Origin: Diphasiastrum complanatum
Lineage: Eukaryota; Streptophyta; Lycopodiopsida; Lycopodiales; Lycopodiaceae
Direction of reading: 5' to 3'
Assembly (NCBI GenBank): GCA_029204225.1
Contig: CM055103.1
Coordinates: 6,076,852 to 6,140,851, forward strand
Length of the DNA: 64,000 nt
Shown: one piece after another, positions 1 to 10,900 of the stretch
Position numbering within the stretch: position 1 is the first letter of the stretch
Layout: each line of letters begins with the position of its first letter
Translations under genes and position numbers: made by a program
The notes under the pieces: generated by a model
Databases searched by the model: none
The model's input: only the letters and a program-made list of their open reading frames with translations
Told to the model about the DNA's origin: nothing

Positions 1-905
1 CTAGTTAGCGACTTACGTCAAGCAGTAGGTTATGAGAAATTATTTTAATATTTTATGTTTTAATAAGCTTTTTAGCTTAATTAGTCTTTGTCATTTGACA
101 TTATCATTTTATGTACCTTCATCTTCCTATACATTGATGGGTTTTCCCATCCTTCAATAATAAAAGTAGGAGATTTATGGCTTCAAATAAGAGTCATAAA
201 CACAAGAGACTAACCAAAAACTTACATTGAAAGAACCCTATTTATTTTAGGATTTACCCACCCAAAAAATGTCATAGATTCGTGAAACTACCCATCTAGG
301 TCCTCCTTGAATTATGAGTCTATTTGCAAAAACATGATAGCTTTATATCTTATAAGTAGCACTTGAGAACAAGCTTTTAGCCTACTATATAAGGGTGGTT
401 TCAAATGGAAGAGGGCCAAGTCCATTTCAAAATATATGCACTGACCCAAAATTTGAAAGCCTAGGTCCTTCCATGTCATTCCATGTGAAAGCCCCTTACA
501 TTTGGAGGCTAGGGCATTTAACGACTAAATTCAAATTAGATAAGGCATTTTATTTTTTATTGGAGGAGAGAGAAAGGACCCACCACTTACCCCTCATACT
601 CCAAGATGTCTTAGGTATTCCCCTGGTATCTTGAGTTACCCCAGGTTGGCACTTTTCAATGCAACTCTTATGCCTTGTGAAATGGGGGAAGCCTCTTGGA
701 GTGGCTCCACCAATCAAGGTAGAATATTTGGGCCTTATAGACTTATACCCCCAATTCCATGTGAAACCACCCTAATCTTTGTAAAACACTTCCCTGCTAC
801 TCCTTTGACATTACTTGAGTCTTCAATAACCTGCAAAAATAGATCCAAAGTGTTTTGTCCATTTGATTCCCCTTTGATGCTATTGACTAGCTCCAAATTA
901 CGACT
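1..905. other. Unassigned AT-rich sequence
   Basis: No recognisable gene or element. Two short plus-strand open frames (395-634 and 631-924) have no family motif. The minus strand here continues in frame, with stops, from the 906-1316 frame, which hints at a longer decayed coding stretch of unknown type. Nothing else is seen. Confidence 0.4.
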
Positions 906-1316
906 TTACCTTTTGTGTCGATGAAGCTCATTAACATCAACCTCTTGATCTTCCACTTGAACATCAATACCATTAACCAAGAACTTGTTTCCAAATCCAT
1001 TGATGACATGATCCATTCCATGAAGACAACCATCCACTTGCATATGATCATCTACACAAGATGTACCAAGACATGTGAGAAAAGCAAAGTTTGTACCTTC
1101 AACTTGCTTATCCTTCTCATCATATGTGAGCCTAGATGGCTTTTGCCTTTGCCTTGAGGATCTTTTTAGAACTTGACTTGGAGGGGCATCTCCACCATCG
1201 CCATCCAAAGAACCATCCTTCTCACCACCAAAAATGTTAGTTTCATCAACATCATCAAGCTTATCCACATTCTCCTCTTCAAAGACATCCTTAGAAATGT
1301 GAATTTTCTTTGACAC
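906..1316 (-). pseudogene. Unrecognised acidic/basic open frame next to Copia-1
   Basis: A 136-codon frame that I do not recognise. It has an acidic N-terminal third rich in D, E and G, then a basic patch (RSSRQRQKPSR) followed by RLTYDE. The basic patch resembles the linker between integrase and reverse transcriptase of copia polyproteins, but the residues after it do not match the RT start. It abuts the broken RT of Copia-1 at about 1317, so it may be a fragment of a second element or a captured sequence. In-frame sequence with a few stops continues below 906. No function is proposed. Confidence 0.3.
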
Positions 1317-1318
1317 GT

Positions 1319-2990
1319 CTAGTTCTTGATCAGAGAGGAATACTCTCTGTCCATAGCTTCTCTCCAGAGATCAGAGTCTGGTTGGTTGAGTGCCTCTTCG
1401 ATTGTCGTCGGTTCTTGTATCAAGAGACATGCAGACTCATGAGTATACCTTGTGGGCTGTGTGCGCACTCGTCTTGATCTTCTGGGAGGATTTGACTGAT
1501 GAACCACTCATGGGACTTGTTGCTGGGTAGCAGCAACATCTTCGTCTGATTTGTTGTCAAGAAGTGGGTCAACATTAGACATACTTGAGCCAGAAGCTCA
1601 GACAGTCATGTCAATGGCAAGTGATGAAGGTTCTCCTAGAGCAATATCCTTGCCTTTGATGTCAACAAACTGATCCTCGATAAAGACTATATCCCAACTA
1701 TACAAGATTTGTTGGGTATCAGGATCATACAGCTTGTATGTATTATCAGTGAAGTACATCCAATCAGGATGGTCTTGAGACCTTGGAAGTCCAATTTCTT
1801 CCTCGTGTCTTTTGGAATTTGCGCATAGGCAACACATCCAAACACTCTTAGGTTCTTCACAAAAGGCTTAGAGCCTGCCCACACCTCGTGCGGTGTCTTT
1901 CCTGAGAGGGCCTTGGTCGAACATCTGTTCTAGACGTAAGTTGTAGTGGAGACAACTTCGGCCCAGAATCTCTTGGGCAGCGATGCATGCGCTAGCATAC
2001 ATTTGGCTGATTCAACCAGAGTATAGTTCTTCCTCTCGGCTAAGCCATTAGACTGAGGACTGTAAGGAGTGATGAATTGATGCTCAATGCCTTGGCTTTG
2101 GCAGTACTCCTTAAACACGATAGAAATATATTCTCCACCATTGTCTAACCTTAGAGCCTTGATCGTCCATCTAGTCTCCTTTTTTGCATGCTCCTTGTAG
2201 ATTCTGAAGCAGTTGAAGGCTTTTAATTTCTTCTTTATAAAGTACACCATAGTCCTTCTGAAAAATTCATCAATAAAAGTTATAAAATACTTCACATCCT
2301 TCAGCAAAGAATTTCTCATCGGGCCACAAATGTCTAAATGTACAAAGTTTAGCAATCCTCTAGCAATATGCTGATGGCTTGATTTAAATGGTTTCCTAGT
2401 CTATTTACCAATAGACATTCTTGACTGACAGGTAACTCGAATTTATCACAAGGATAGTCGAGATCAAGAACAATAAATTGTTTAGACATTTGTTGTATAG
2501 CAGCATGATTCAAGTGACCAAGTCTATAATGCCACAACGAACTTTTATTTGCATGAATATGAGTACTGAGTGTCTGACTAGAGGCAGATAGGCAATGACC
2601 TAATTTCTACAAGTATCCATGCCTCTTTCTGAGTGCTAGGATCTTGTTTGTCCTATCAACTACTTTGCACTTATCACATTCAAATTCTACTCTATGCCCT
2701 AGATCTGTGATTATGCTTACAGAGAGCAGATTCGTAGACAAATTTGGTACATACAGGACTTTAAAAAGTAGCTTAGACTGATCATTTGCAAAGCTTAATC
2801 TTACAGTACCTTCACCTTTAATAGCTTGTGTGCTATTGTCACCAAGGTGAACATATTTCTTGGTACTGTAAGGTGTATATGGGGGGACTCAAAACAACCA
2901 ATGATGCTAGTCATGTACTGAGTGGCTTCGAAATCCAAGAACCAAGAACTGTCGCCGGATGCTCCTTGATGGCTGGTCATGAAGGCATCA
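1319..2990 (-). pseudogene. Copia-1 pol: protease remnant, integrase, start of RT
   Basis: The reading frame decays through a protease region (2990-2540, no intact DSGA seen), then a GAG-pre-integrase segment with WHYRLGHLNHA (2349-2537). The integrase core follows (1930-2355) with HLDICGP, RLDNGGEY and NGLAERKN, which carry the expected D, D and E. The integrase C-terminal part is split between two frames at 1598-1884 (NLRVFGC, then YSWDIVFIEDQF). The frame 1319-1507 holds the basic linker and the RT start EALNQPDSDLWREAMDREYS, then ends. Everything from the RT palm onward is lost. Confidence 0.85.
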
Positions 2991-3010
2991 TGATTCGCTT
3001 CTTGAATAAG

Positions 3011-3757
3011 CTATGGAGCTCTTGCAACTGCATTTGCCACTTGATTCGATTGTCCCTTGATGTTGTTCTTTGCTTGCAGTATTCGGCAGTCTTGAATTTC
3101 GTGGTTGTTTTGCTTGCAATATCTACAGAACAACTTCTTCTTCGTCTGCAGATTCGACTGTTCTTTGTGTTGTGCTGGTTTCTGGTCTGGCTTTGATTGC
3201 TTCGTGCCTTTCTTCTTCTTCTGCTTAGTCTTGCTCTTGTTGGTATATAAACCATGAGAATCAGCTAAGGAACTTGAGGCTTCGTTCCTCCGCGTGTCTT
3301 CCCGCAACAACATAGTAATGAATCTCGAAAGAGTCAGTTTTGGATGTGTCGTGATGATCATCACCCAACTGTCGTATGAGCTTGGCAAGCTTGTAAGAAG
3401 TTGCATCACTATGTCTTGATCGTCTATGACAGATCTGACAGCGGCCATTTGCCTTAGTAGGTTCTTGAATTGATTGATGTGATTCTGCAGAGAATCACCA
3501 TTCGCCATCTTGAGGGAGTAAAATTTCTTCCTGAGATGTAGCTTGGAGGCTATATCTCGCACTGATCATCGCGAAAGCCTTTCCATCCTTCAGCTTCCAT
3601 CTGGCGATTGCTGTGTCATCTGCTTCGGGTTTCTCTTTTGCACCTATAACAACGTCATACAATTCTTTAGCCATTAGTACAGTTTTCATCTTAACAGATG
3701 GTAATTGGCTCCATCAAGCTTGTCCATGATGGGACTGGCTTTCCCTTGGGAATCCAT
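3011..3757 (-). pseudogene. Copia-1 gag (frameshifted)
   Basis: Gag would form the retrotransposon particle and bind its RNA. The start MDSQGKAS at 3757 matches the Copia-4 start MDSQSKAG. A small deletion just after NYHL relative to Copia-4 breaks the frame before KTVLMAKELYDVV. The UBN2-type middle (LHLRKKFYSLKMANGDSL) is open at 3562-3011, followed by a lysine-rich stretch and a zinc knuckle CRYCKQNNHEIQDC of the form CX2CX4HX4C. A second frameshift separates 3495-3689 from 3011-3562. Family assignment is firm; the product is not functional. Confidence 0.85.
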
Positions 3758-3899
3758 GTGGAAGATTAGTCTAAGTGATAGGAAAAACTATCAGTGACTT
3801 AAGTATGAGAATATGACACTAAGTTGCAGAACAAGAAGACAATTATTCTATTGGCTAGTAGAGTCTTGTACTATGGAAGCTTATCAGACTACAAAAATA

Positions 3900-3911
3900 G
3901 CTCTGATACCA
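3900..3911 (-). other. Primer-binding site of Copia-1
   Basis: The minus strand reads TGGTATCAGAGC, the standard plant copia primer site complementary to the 3' end of initiator methionine tRNA. It begins at the LTR end with no meaningful gap and fixes the element's orientation. Confidence 0.85.
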
Positions 3912-5030
3912 TGTTGGAGAAAGAGGGTGTGTGAGTGTGAGAAATGAAAATAGCTCGAAAAAAAAATGAATACGAAAAAGAAGCGAACTCGAAACTCGAA
4001 CAAGAAATGAACTCGAAACTCGAATGAGAAATGAACTCAGATAGAAAGTGTTCATGCATAGCGGAATGAGCTATATTACTCTTTCCCTAAGCATGACTAT
4101 GCCTATAAAAAACGAACAAAATGTTAGTGATAGAAATCACGGTCATTCTGATTACGTAGCCAAACATTAACAAAACATCAGAAGAATAATTTGTCGTGAA
4201 TGATTCGTGAAGAGCTAGACTGAGCTCGACCAATAATCAGTTGCGAAAGACAAGACTAAATATTAGTCGTCAACAACTAGACTAATAATAATTTGCTAAG
4301 AATATATTACCAAATTGAGCAATAAGAAAGTCAGACGGAATGAAGTAAAGCATAGCAATATCACACAAATCTGAACGCTAAACAACAGAGCTGTTACCAG
4401 ATTAAGTATAGCAAAATATACGTGTCAATAATGTTGTGGAGCACAAGACAATAGTGGACGAAACTGCGTGCTCTACAAAGCTAATTCAATTTGAAAAAGA
4501 AATGAACCTATTACTGACAATACAAAAGAATCAATGCACAAGGCATCTACTTCAGCTATCTCTGATAAGCTTCTGATGTTATTATTTTACACACACACTT
4601 GTTATTTGAATACGCAAGTGGTATTCAGTATATATACACAATGTTACAGGTGTGCAGATGAAGAAAGTACAAAGAGGATGTGCTGTCTGTAGGAGATCGT
4701 GGGTGGCTGTTGTCGTTGTCAAAACTGTTAGCGCAATTGCATGGGATGAGCATGAAAAGGCCGCGACGTCAACCTTTGCTGAAATGAACGTTAGTGAAGA
4801 TGCGAAAAATGTGTCACTCTGACGAAATGCCTTAGGATTTGATGTACAGGGTGCCTTTGCTTTTTCTAGGGCACCTTTGGCATTTTGTAAGGGAGTGTCA
4901 TCTTTTTCGCCAACACGTGTAAAAACATAGTGTCGCATTTTTTGTCTTTTTATGACCTGTGAGAATTTACTTGCATTTATGCAGACAGTCGCATTTTATT
5001 CATCTGTCTTATTTTACATGTAAATATGTA
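3912..5030 (-). repeat. 5' LTR of Copia-1 (upper end approximate)
   Basis: The LTR ends at CCAACA (minus strand), directly followed by the primer site. Its tail shares TTTGGCTACGTAATCA and GGCATAGTCATGC with the Copia-4 5' LTR, and its upper part contains AGTGTCGCATTTTTT and GCAGACAGTCG motifs also present in that LTR. The upper boundary is not resolved because the sequence runs straight into Copia-2. Long open frames here (for example 4582-4938) are chance frames. Confidence 0.6.
3985..4038 (-). repeat. 24-bp tandem repeat inside Copia-1 LTR
   Basis: Two 24-bp units starting GAACTCGAAACTCGAA on the plus strand, plus a partial third, differing at three bases. Lies close to the 3' end of the LTR and is absent from the related Copia-4 LTR. 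Confidence 0.75.
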
Positions 5031-5081
5031 GACTATGCAACAACATGAGTAAAAATGCAACATGAATGGAAGTAGATTAAA

Positions 5082-5900
5082 ATGGAATTTAGAAGAGTAG
5101 AGGAGATAAATCCAACATCAACCTCAGAGATCCGCCTCATCAACAAATTTAACGAAGATGACTTCCACATGTGGAAGTTCAAGATGAGGATGATCTTGAT
5201 CGAGCAGCAGTTATGGGGATACGTCGACAATTCCATATCCAGACCGGTAGAACCCAAACAACTTCTAGCTTGAAAAGCAAAGGATGGCAAGGCTCTTGCC
5301 ATTGTATACCTAAAAGACACTCAAATCGCACCACCTCCAAAGAAGCGTGGGATACACTTACAAGCATCTACGAGACCTCAGATGTTTCCACTCATCTCTT
5401 CTTAAGGAAGAAGGTACTGACACTCAAAATGAGTGAAGGCAACTCAGTAAGCGACCATCTGAATGAGTTCAAACAGTTGCTACACCAACTGCCTGCGATA
5501 GCCTATCTCAGAAGAAGAGTCTACTATGTCTCTTCTTGTCAGGCTTCCATTCTCCTACGACAATTTAGTATTGCTTCTTAGCAATACTCCTGCCCTGCCT
5601 CTCCAGAAATTGACAGCAAGTCTGTTGCAAAAAGAAGTTAGGAGGAAAAGCTTGTCTACAACAATGAGTACCATGGCACTCTACTCAAAACAAGCAGCAG
5701 TCCAAGAAGAAGAAAGACTTCAAGAATAAGAAGACAAAGGCAGAACAGCCAGCAACATTGCAACCACAACAACAGCATCATAGTCAATCATCATCCAAGA
5801 CCAAACTATTTTGCAAATACTGCAAAAGAACCAACCACGACATCAAAGACTATCGTATCCTCAAGCATAATGAAGCGAGGAAGAAGATGCAGCTCAAGCC
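5082..5900 (+). pseudogene. Copia-2 gag
   Basis: Starts MEFRRVEEINPTSTSEIRL, followed by FHMWKFKMRMILIEQQLWGY, the usual copia gag opening. Three frames (5082-5273, 5171-5581, 5526-5729) are needed to read it. The middle has the UBN2 pattern EAWDTLTSIYETSDVSTHLF. The zinc knuckle near 5815 reads CKYCKRTNHDIKDY, so its last cysteine is replaced by tyrosine; Copia-7 keeps it. A dead copy of the RNA-binding capsid protein. Confidence 0.8.
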
Positions 5901-5918
5901 AAAAGGGCAAAGTCCATT

Positions 5919-6670
5919 TTGTCACTGATACACAATGACTTATGTGGTCCTATGAGCATACCTTTATTAGGACAAGATCTATATTTTATTACATTCATTG
6001 ATGACTACTCCCGATTTACCAGAGGCATGTTCATAAAGAACAAGTCAGCAGTGTTCAATAGCTTCAAGGAATTCAAGCAATATGTTGAGAATCAGACTGG
6101 TCAGAGAATCAAGGCCCTACGGTCTAATTCAGGGGGAGAGTACTTGTCAAATGATATGAAGGACTACTTATCTTCATGTGGCATACACCATCAGTTTACT
6201 ACAAGCTATAGTCTACAACAGAACTGAGTAGTTGAGAATGGAAGAATTGCACACTGTTGGAAGCTGCACAATCCATCACAGTCAACACACATTTGCCTCA
6301 AACCTTTTGGACAGAAGCAATTTCTACGGCCTGCTATCTGCAAAATTACTCTAGCACCAAAGCAGTTGATTCCAAGACACCCTTTGAAGCCTACTACGGC
6401 TACAAACCAAGTTTGAAACACCTACGTGTTTTCGGATGTCTCTGCTATGCACAAGTGCCATCTGATCTAAGGAAGAAACTGGACCCAGTAAGCTGCAAAA
6501 ACATCTTCATCGGCTATTCAACATCACACAAAGCATACCGTGTATACGATATTGTTACGGGCCAGATCTCAGTCAGCCGCGACGTTGTCTACAAGTATCA
6601 CGATTTCAAGCATAAGCAGTCAATGCAAGAGCATGTCATAGCAGCTCCATCCTCCATCGATAGGCAATGA
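5919..6670 (+). pseudogene. Copia-2 integrase
   Basis: The integrase core begins abruptly at SLIHNDLCGP, after loss of protease and the zinc-binding segment. HNDLCGP, FITFIDDYSR and RSNSGGEY are visible. The second catalytic aspartate in RSDSGGE has become asparagine, and a stop and frameshift fall at the NGVAE region (6224-6260) where the catalytic glutamate should be. The second frame 6257-6670 carries the C-terminal half with HLRVFGCLCYAQVPSD. Inactive by at least three lesions. Confidence 0.85.
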
Positions 6671-6689
6671 CCTACGATTGTTCGGACAA

Positions 6690-7140
6690 TCAATTGGAAA
6701 GTATTAAAGAGAGTGATGAGATATATTCAGGGAAGTTTAGAACACATTTTATGATATGATGGAAATACTATCGACCCACTCGTCCTGCGAGGCTACTCTG
6801 ACTCAAATTGGGGAGGAACAGTCTCTACTAGAAAATCTACCTCCAAGTTCTGTTCCTATCTGGCACAGGGACCGATTTCGTGGAACTCAAGGAAGCAGAA
6901 ATCGGTTGCGCTTTCTTCGACAGAGGTAGAGTACATCGCAGCATGTCAAGCTTCAAAAGAAGTTGTATGGCTCAGATTATTACTTCATGAATTACATCAC
7001 ACTCAGTTCAATGTTATCACCATTCTGTGTAACAACTTGAGCTGTATGTCACTATCACTGAATTCCAGATTTCATGGCAAATCCAAGGACATAGAAATCC
7101 AGTATCATTTTATTTGGGAGAAATTTTCTCAAGGCAAGTG
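6690..7140 (+). pseudogene. Copia-2 RNase H, joined directly to integrase tail
   Basis: Reading the plus strand from about 6695 gives NWKVLKRVMRYIQGS, then YSDSNWGG, WNSRKQKSVALSSTEVEY and the tail KDIEIQYHFIWEK. The first aspartate and the STE glutamate are present; the CDN aspartate is altered to CNN. Several stops interrupt it. It is fused to the post-integrase linker, so the whole RT is missing. Confidence 0.8.
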
Positions 7141-7310
7141 ATCCTTCAATACTGCTCCACAACATAAATATCGCTCCACCTAAAGGAGGACCCATCATCT
7201 CCTAGAGGAGCCCTCTTAGTGTGCTCTCTCCTCCTTATAATGCTCATGTAGTAGACTATGAGAGGTGTCCCAATCCCACTTTTGTGGGTTGATAAGGTCC
7301 TAATCGCACG
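7141..7310. other. Short unassigned spacer between Copia-2 and an LTR2 copy
   Basis: 170 bases after the broken RNase H tail. It contains GGAGGACCC and CTCCTAGAGGAG motifs but no element hallmark that I recognise. Confidence 0.4.
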
Positions 7311-8182
7311 TGTTGGAAATTAAGTCCACAGTTGTCTCCTTGGTGAATGACTATTTCTATTTCAAGATTCTTCTTGCACGTTTATTGATCGTTGCTATTC
7401 TTCTTGTCCTATCATATTTCATGTTCAAATGTTAAGTTCAATAATCTGAAGATCATTCAAGACTTGGCCATTTTCAAGATTTTTCACGAATTAGCATTTA
7501 GAACAACTCTATAGAAATACACTAAGGGTCACAACAATCTGCATAAATACACCAACTATCACAACAGTCTGCAGAAATACACTAAGTGTCACAACAGTCT
7601 GCAAAAGTGAACTATGTTTTTAACAGTGTCGACTTTTTCCGAAATGCCACACTTCAATATAGTTCAACAGTTCAACTATTTTCAACAGTGTCGGCTTTTT
7701 GTATTTTTTTGAAATGCAACAGTGTCGGCTTTTTGCAACAATGTCGGCTTCTTGCCTTGAACTTCTTCCTTTCAACTATTTTGAAAAAGTTAAACTGTTT
7801 TAAGGGCACCTTCATCTTTTTAAGGGCAATGTCGGCTTTTTAAGAGCATCGTCATCTTTTTAAGGGCATTGTCAGCTTTTTCGCAAAATTCCAAAGAGAG
7901 AGAAAAATCCCAACAATTGTCTATTTTCAATGAGGAATGTTCCCAGCCACTTTCCAAAAATGTGAAATCAGAGAAAGCCACTTCACGTAAAATGCGAAGT
8001 GGGAGAATTTGCGACGTCCTCATCCGCGTCAACATTCTTTGATTTGTTGACCGTATATACCATGTACAATTGTCACATAAGCCAAATACTTCTAAGTACA
8101 ACGACTTATCTAATTAGGTGATAAATATTTACTGTAATCAATACACGGATGAATTCTATAAATGGATCATCTAGGCGTGATT
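7311..8182 (+). repeat. LTR2 family, first ~60% of an LTR
   Basis: Begins TGTTGGAAATTAAG and aligns, with small indels, to the inverted full copy at 56059-57528. Matching parts include GGTGAATGACTA, the repeated CTGCAGAAATACAC blocks (7500-7600), several GTCGGCTTTTT blocks (7620-7870), TGACCGTATA, and CTAATTAGGTGATAA to the TATA region GAATTCTATAAATGGATC (8148-8166). It stops at about 8182. The next part of the same LTR is not here but at 31664. Confidence 0.8.
8148..8166 (+). promoter_or_regulatory. TATA-box region of partial LTR2
   Basis: TCTATAAATGGATC here matches TCTATAAATAGATC (minus strand) of the full LTR2 copy near 56640. Conservation between the two copies supports a promoter core, although this copy has lost the downstream part of the LTR. 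Confidence 0.5.
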
Positions 8183-10270
8183 AGATTTGAACTCATTATT
8201 TGTGTGTCCATTTTTTGGCGATTTAGACAAGATAAATATACTTTCCAAATTCTTGACATTGGATGAGAGCGAATCATTTTCCGTAGTGAAGATCTTTGTG
8301 GATTTTTCCTTTTAGAAGCAAGTGAGAAATTAAATTCATGTAATCATTCTATTTGGATTTTTTCTTTTAGAAGCAAGTGAGAGATTAACTACAAAGTATC
8401 GTGGCACTTATCCTATCGCTCAATATTTATTGGCCAAACTATACTTGAAGTGCCATAAGGGTCAAAGATTAAAGCATTTTCGAAGAACACTTTAAAGAGT
8501 TTACCTCTCGTACTCTTGGATCCTCTTTGTGCACTCCATTGGCCCAAATGTAATCATTGACAATCCTCCTTGTCCGAATCCTAAGACCTTTGCATTGTGT
8601 GCATGTACACGGTATCCTCTCATCATATTCTGGTTGAAACTAGTCCAATACAATTGCCAATGATAATTTATATTGTAGCACAAATTCTTTCAGTGTCATT
8701 CATGTGAAAATTGACAAATTCTAGCATGTGACGAATTCTAACATGTGACAAAAATTGACAAAATAGTTGTCCAAGTTGAACTAATTAATACTCTGATCGA
8801 GCTAGTTAGTAATAAATCTCTTTGGATTGGCCTAGTGTGCCATGGTATCTCACGACGAGCAATAAAAATGAGGTTCATACTGACAAATGTTAGACGTCTC
8901 GATGTCTAGATTCAGAGTAACTCTTAATTTCAATATGTTATTTGTGACAAGGTGAACTGCAATCTTGCAATATACTTTGGGAGTTCAGCTTCGACAATTA
9001 TGTGTGTCATTACATGGCCACACTTATATGGTCACAATTACGTGGATGGTTCCTATGGTCATTGTTGGCAATCATAATGAGCTAGAAAGATATTCTCATT
9101 ACCAAAGGTATGTTGCATGGGTGTTCCACCCCGCTCTCTACAATTAGTCTCTTCAAGGTCCTTAGTCGTTTGGCTCAAGTTATTTGAGTGTGATTCAAGG
9201 GTGGGTAATTAACATGGTTGTGAAATCAGATTGGTCTCCCTTGAAATATGCATTCACCCTTTCTATCTATGGTTGCTTTGTATGCAAGATGATGTTCCTC
9301 ATATTACTAAGGTCTTCAATATATCATAAATGCTATTGATCATGGACATTGTCATAGTTCAACCAAGCGGTCAGCAAGTTCCTTAGACAGACTATTTTAG
9401 ACATTGTTGTAGCCACTTAGATAGTTCCATAAATAATGCTATTGACAGTCAGAGTCTTAGACAATGTCTAGACAATTGCTTAGATAGCTTAACTTCTAAT
9501 TAGATAATCCTTAACCAAACTGCCTTAGAAGCTTAGATGTATCTTGTTTTTGTCAGGTATCTTGCTTGCAGGATCGACATCTCACAAATTAATCATGCAC
9601 CTTCCACAATAATTAATCATATACTAGCACACCATTAATCAACATCTTTATTACAATGCTAAATGATATTTCAACTAATTACTATGATTTCATATAAGGT
9701 TATATAGGTCACACACCAACAATTAAAAAGATATATCATATAGGTCACATATCACTAAGGTCCTCAATATAACATAAATGATTTTGATCATGAATCTAAA
9801 TGCCATGCAACCATTTGATAGGTCACATAACAAAAACAAAATTTTTCACTTTGACCACATAACTATGTCATGAAACTATATCAAATCTATGACACCTAGA
9901 TTAGTAACAAATTAAATTTTATATGACATCATCGATTTCACATAATATTATGTCATAAAATCCTAAAAAACTTGTCAAATTACTTGTTTAATAACAACAG
10001 GTACTATCTTTGTATCTCATGATTTTGTCTTACAGTATGTCAAATCTCAAAAAAAATAAAATTTATAACAATATAAAACTAGTTTTAACAATACAGTACT
10101 ACCATAATGATCCGTGATTTGATTTTTTATGTTCCATCATATTAAAAAAAAAAAAATTATGACAAATCTTACAGTAAAATATTTTCATGAAATCTAGAAA
10201 AAATTATGACTTGCATGACATTTAAAGCATGCAAGCCCATGTGGGCAACCCTCCCACATGCGAAGAGTCA
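8183..10270. other. Non-coding AT-rich stretch
   Basis: No gene or element recognised. There is a local direct duplication of about 33 bp (8302-8334 and 8357-8389, core TTTTAGAAGCAAGTGAGA). From 9600 on the sequence is very AT-rich, with repeated GGTCACAT and ATGTCATGAAA words that suggest an old degraded repeat. Short open frames at 8501-8683 and 8965-9147 carry no motif. Confidence 0.4.
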
Positions 10271-10384
10271 AATATTTTTGCGTGGAACATCCTCGCATGG
10301 GTAGCGCATGGATAATCCACGCGAAATTTGAATCTCCATAAAATCATATTTCCCCTATTCTTTTGCTTTCAAGTTTAGTGCTCT

Positions 10385-10590
10385 ACCTAATCTATTGTTT
10401 AGAGCTCTTGCTTGCTATTGCTCTTCCAAGCTCTATAGATCTTGTATGCTTGCTTTTGCTTGCTAGGGATCTTGCTCTTGCTATTGCTTGCAAGCTCTTC
10501 CTAATCTATTGATCTTGCTTGCTTGCTATTAATCTTGCTCTTGCTATTGCTCGCTTGTCATTGCTTGCTCTTGTCATTGGTTACTCTTTT
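10385..10590 (+). repeat. Degenerate CTTGCTTGCTATTG low-complexity tract
   Basis: About 200 bases made of shuffled CTTGCT, ATTGCT and GCTCTTG words, with CTAATCTATTG repeated twice. An imperfect minisatellite or simple pyrimidine-biased tract that ends some 75 bases upstream of the broken frame at 10665. Confidence 0.55.
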
Positions 10591-10664
10591 AGTCTTACAC
10601 TCTACACTACTCTTTCACTCCCATTCTCCACTACTTTGTAACTTTTTAAGTTTTCTTTGATACA

Positions 10665-10900
10665 ATGTCTTCAAGTGGTAGGTCAAGTGGGAGAAAATCT
10701 TAGAGACGAGCTCCTGAGGAGCTCGAAGAATATACACAAGATTGGTTTGAAAATCTATCTCCTCAACAAAGAGATAGAATCAGAAATCTTGTGTTATCTT
10801 CTTCGAGTGTGAATCATCCGAGAGAAGAGCTTATGTGGACGCCCCTTCCCAGGAATCGTGTAGTGTGTATTATGATCTTAATCCACGTAGTGGAGTTATA
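10665..10900 (+). pseudogene. Broken open frame of unknown family
   Basis: Reading from ATG at 10665 gives MSSSGRSSGRKS, a stop, then RRAPEELEEYTQDWFENLSP and QQRDRIRNL, continuing about 40 more codons before losing frame near 10860. The composition is protein-like, with acidic and amphipathic stretches, and differs from the chance frames nearby. I do not recognise the family. It lies after a pyrimidine-rich tract that could be a leader and before the GTGGAT palindromes. It could be the start of a DNA-transposon gene or a decayed host exon. Confidence 0.3.

Larger units (their letters stand above)
1319..5030 (-). mobile_element. Copia-1: truncated Ty1/copia retrotransposon
   Basis: Minus-strand Ty1/copia remnant, in order from high to low coordinate: LTR, Met-tRNA-type primer site, gag with zinc knuckle, degraded protease, GAG-pre-integrase, integrase core, linker, and only the first residues of RT, where it stops at about 1319. 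RT and RNase H and the 3' LTR are missing. The upper LTR edge near 5030 is approximate. The gag and integrase proteins and the LTR tail are close to those of Copia-4, so these belong to one family. Frameshifts in gag, protease and integrase show it is dead. Confidence 0.85.
5035..7140 (+). mobile_element. Copia-2: copia remnant lacking LTRs, protease and RT
   Basis: Plus-strand copia remnant: gag (5082-5900), a jump past protease into integrase (5919-6670), then a jump past the linker and all of RT into RNase H (about 6690-7140). No LTR or primer site is seen at either end; the left edge runs into Copia-1's LTR and the right edge stops inside the RNase H tail. Gag and integrase are very close to Copia-7, so the two are one family and Copia-7 serves as the intact reference for the deletions. 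Confidence 0.85.

Noticed and set aside
395-924. Two consecutive plus-strand frames near the window start
   Set aside because: No motif, no codon pattern; the opposite strand looks slightly more coding.
4582-4938. 118-codon minus-strand frame
   Set aside because: Lies wholly inside the Copia-1 LTR, has no motif and is not conserved in the related Copia-4 LTR.
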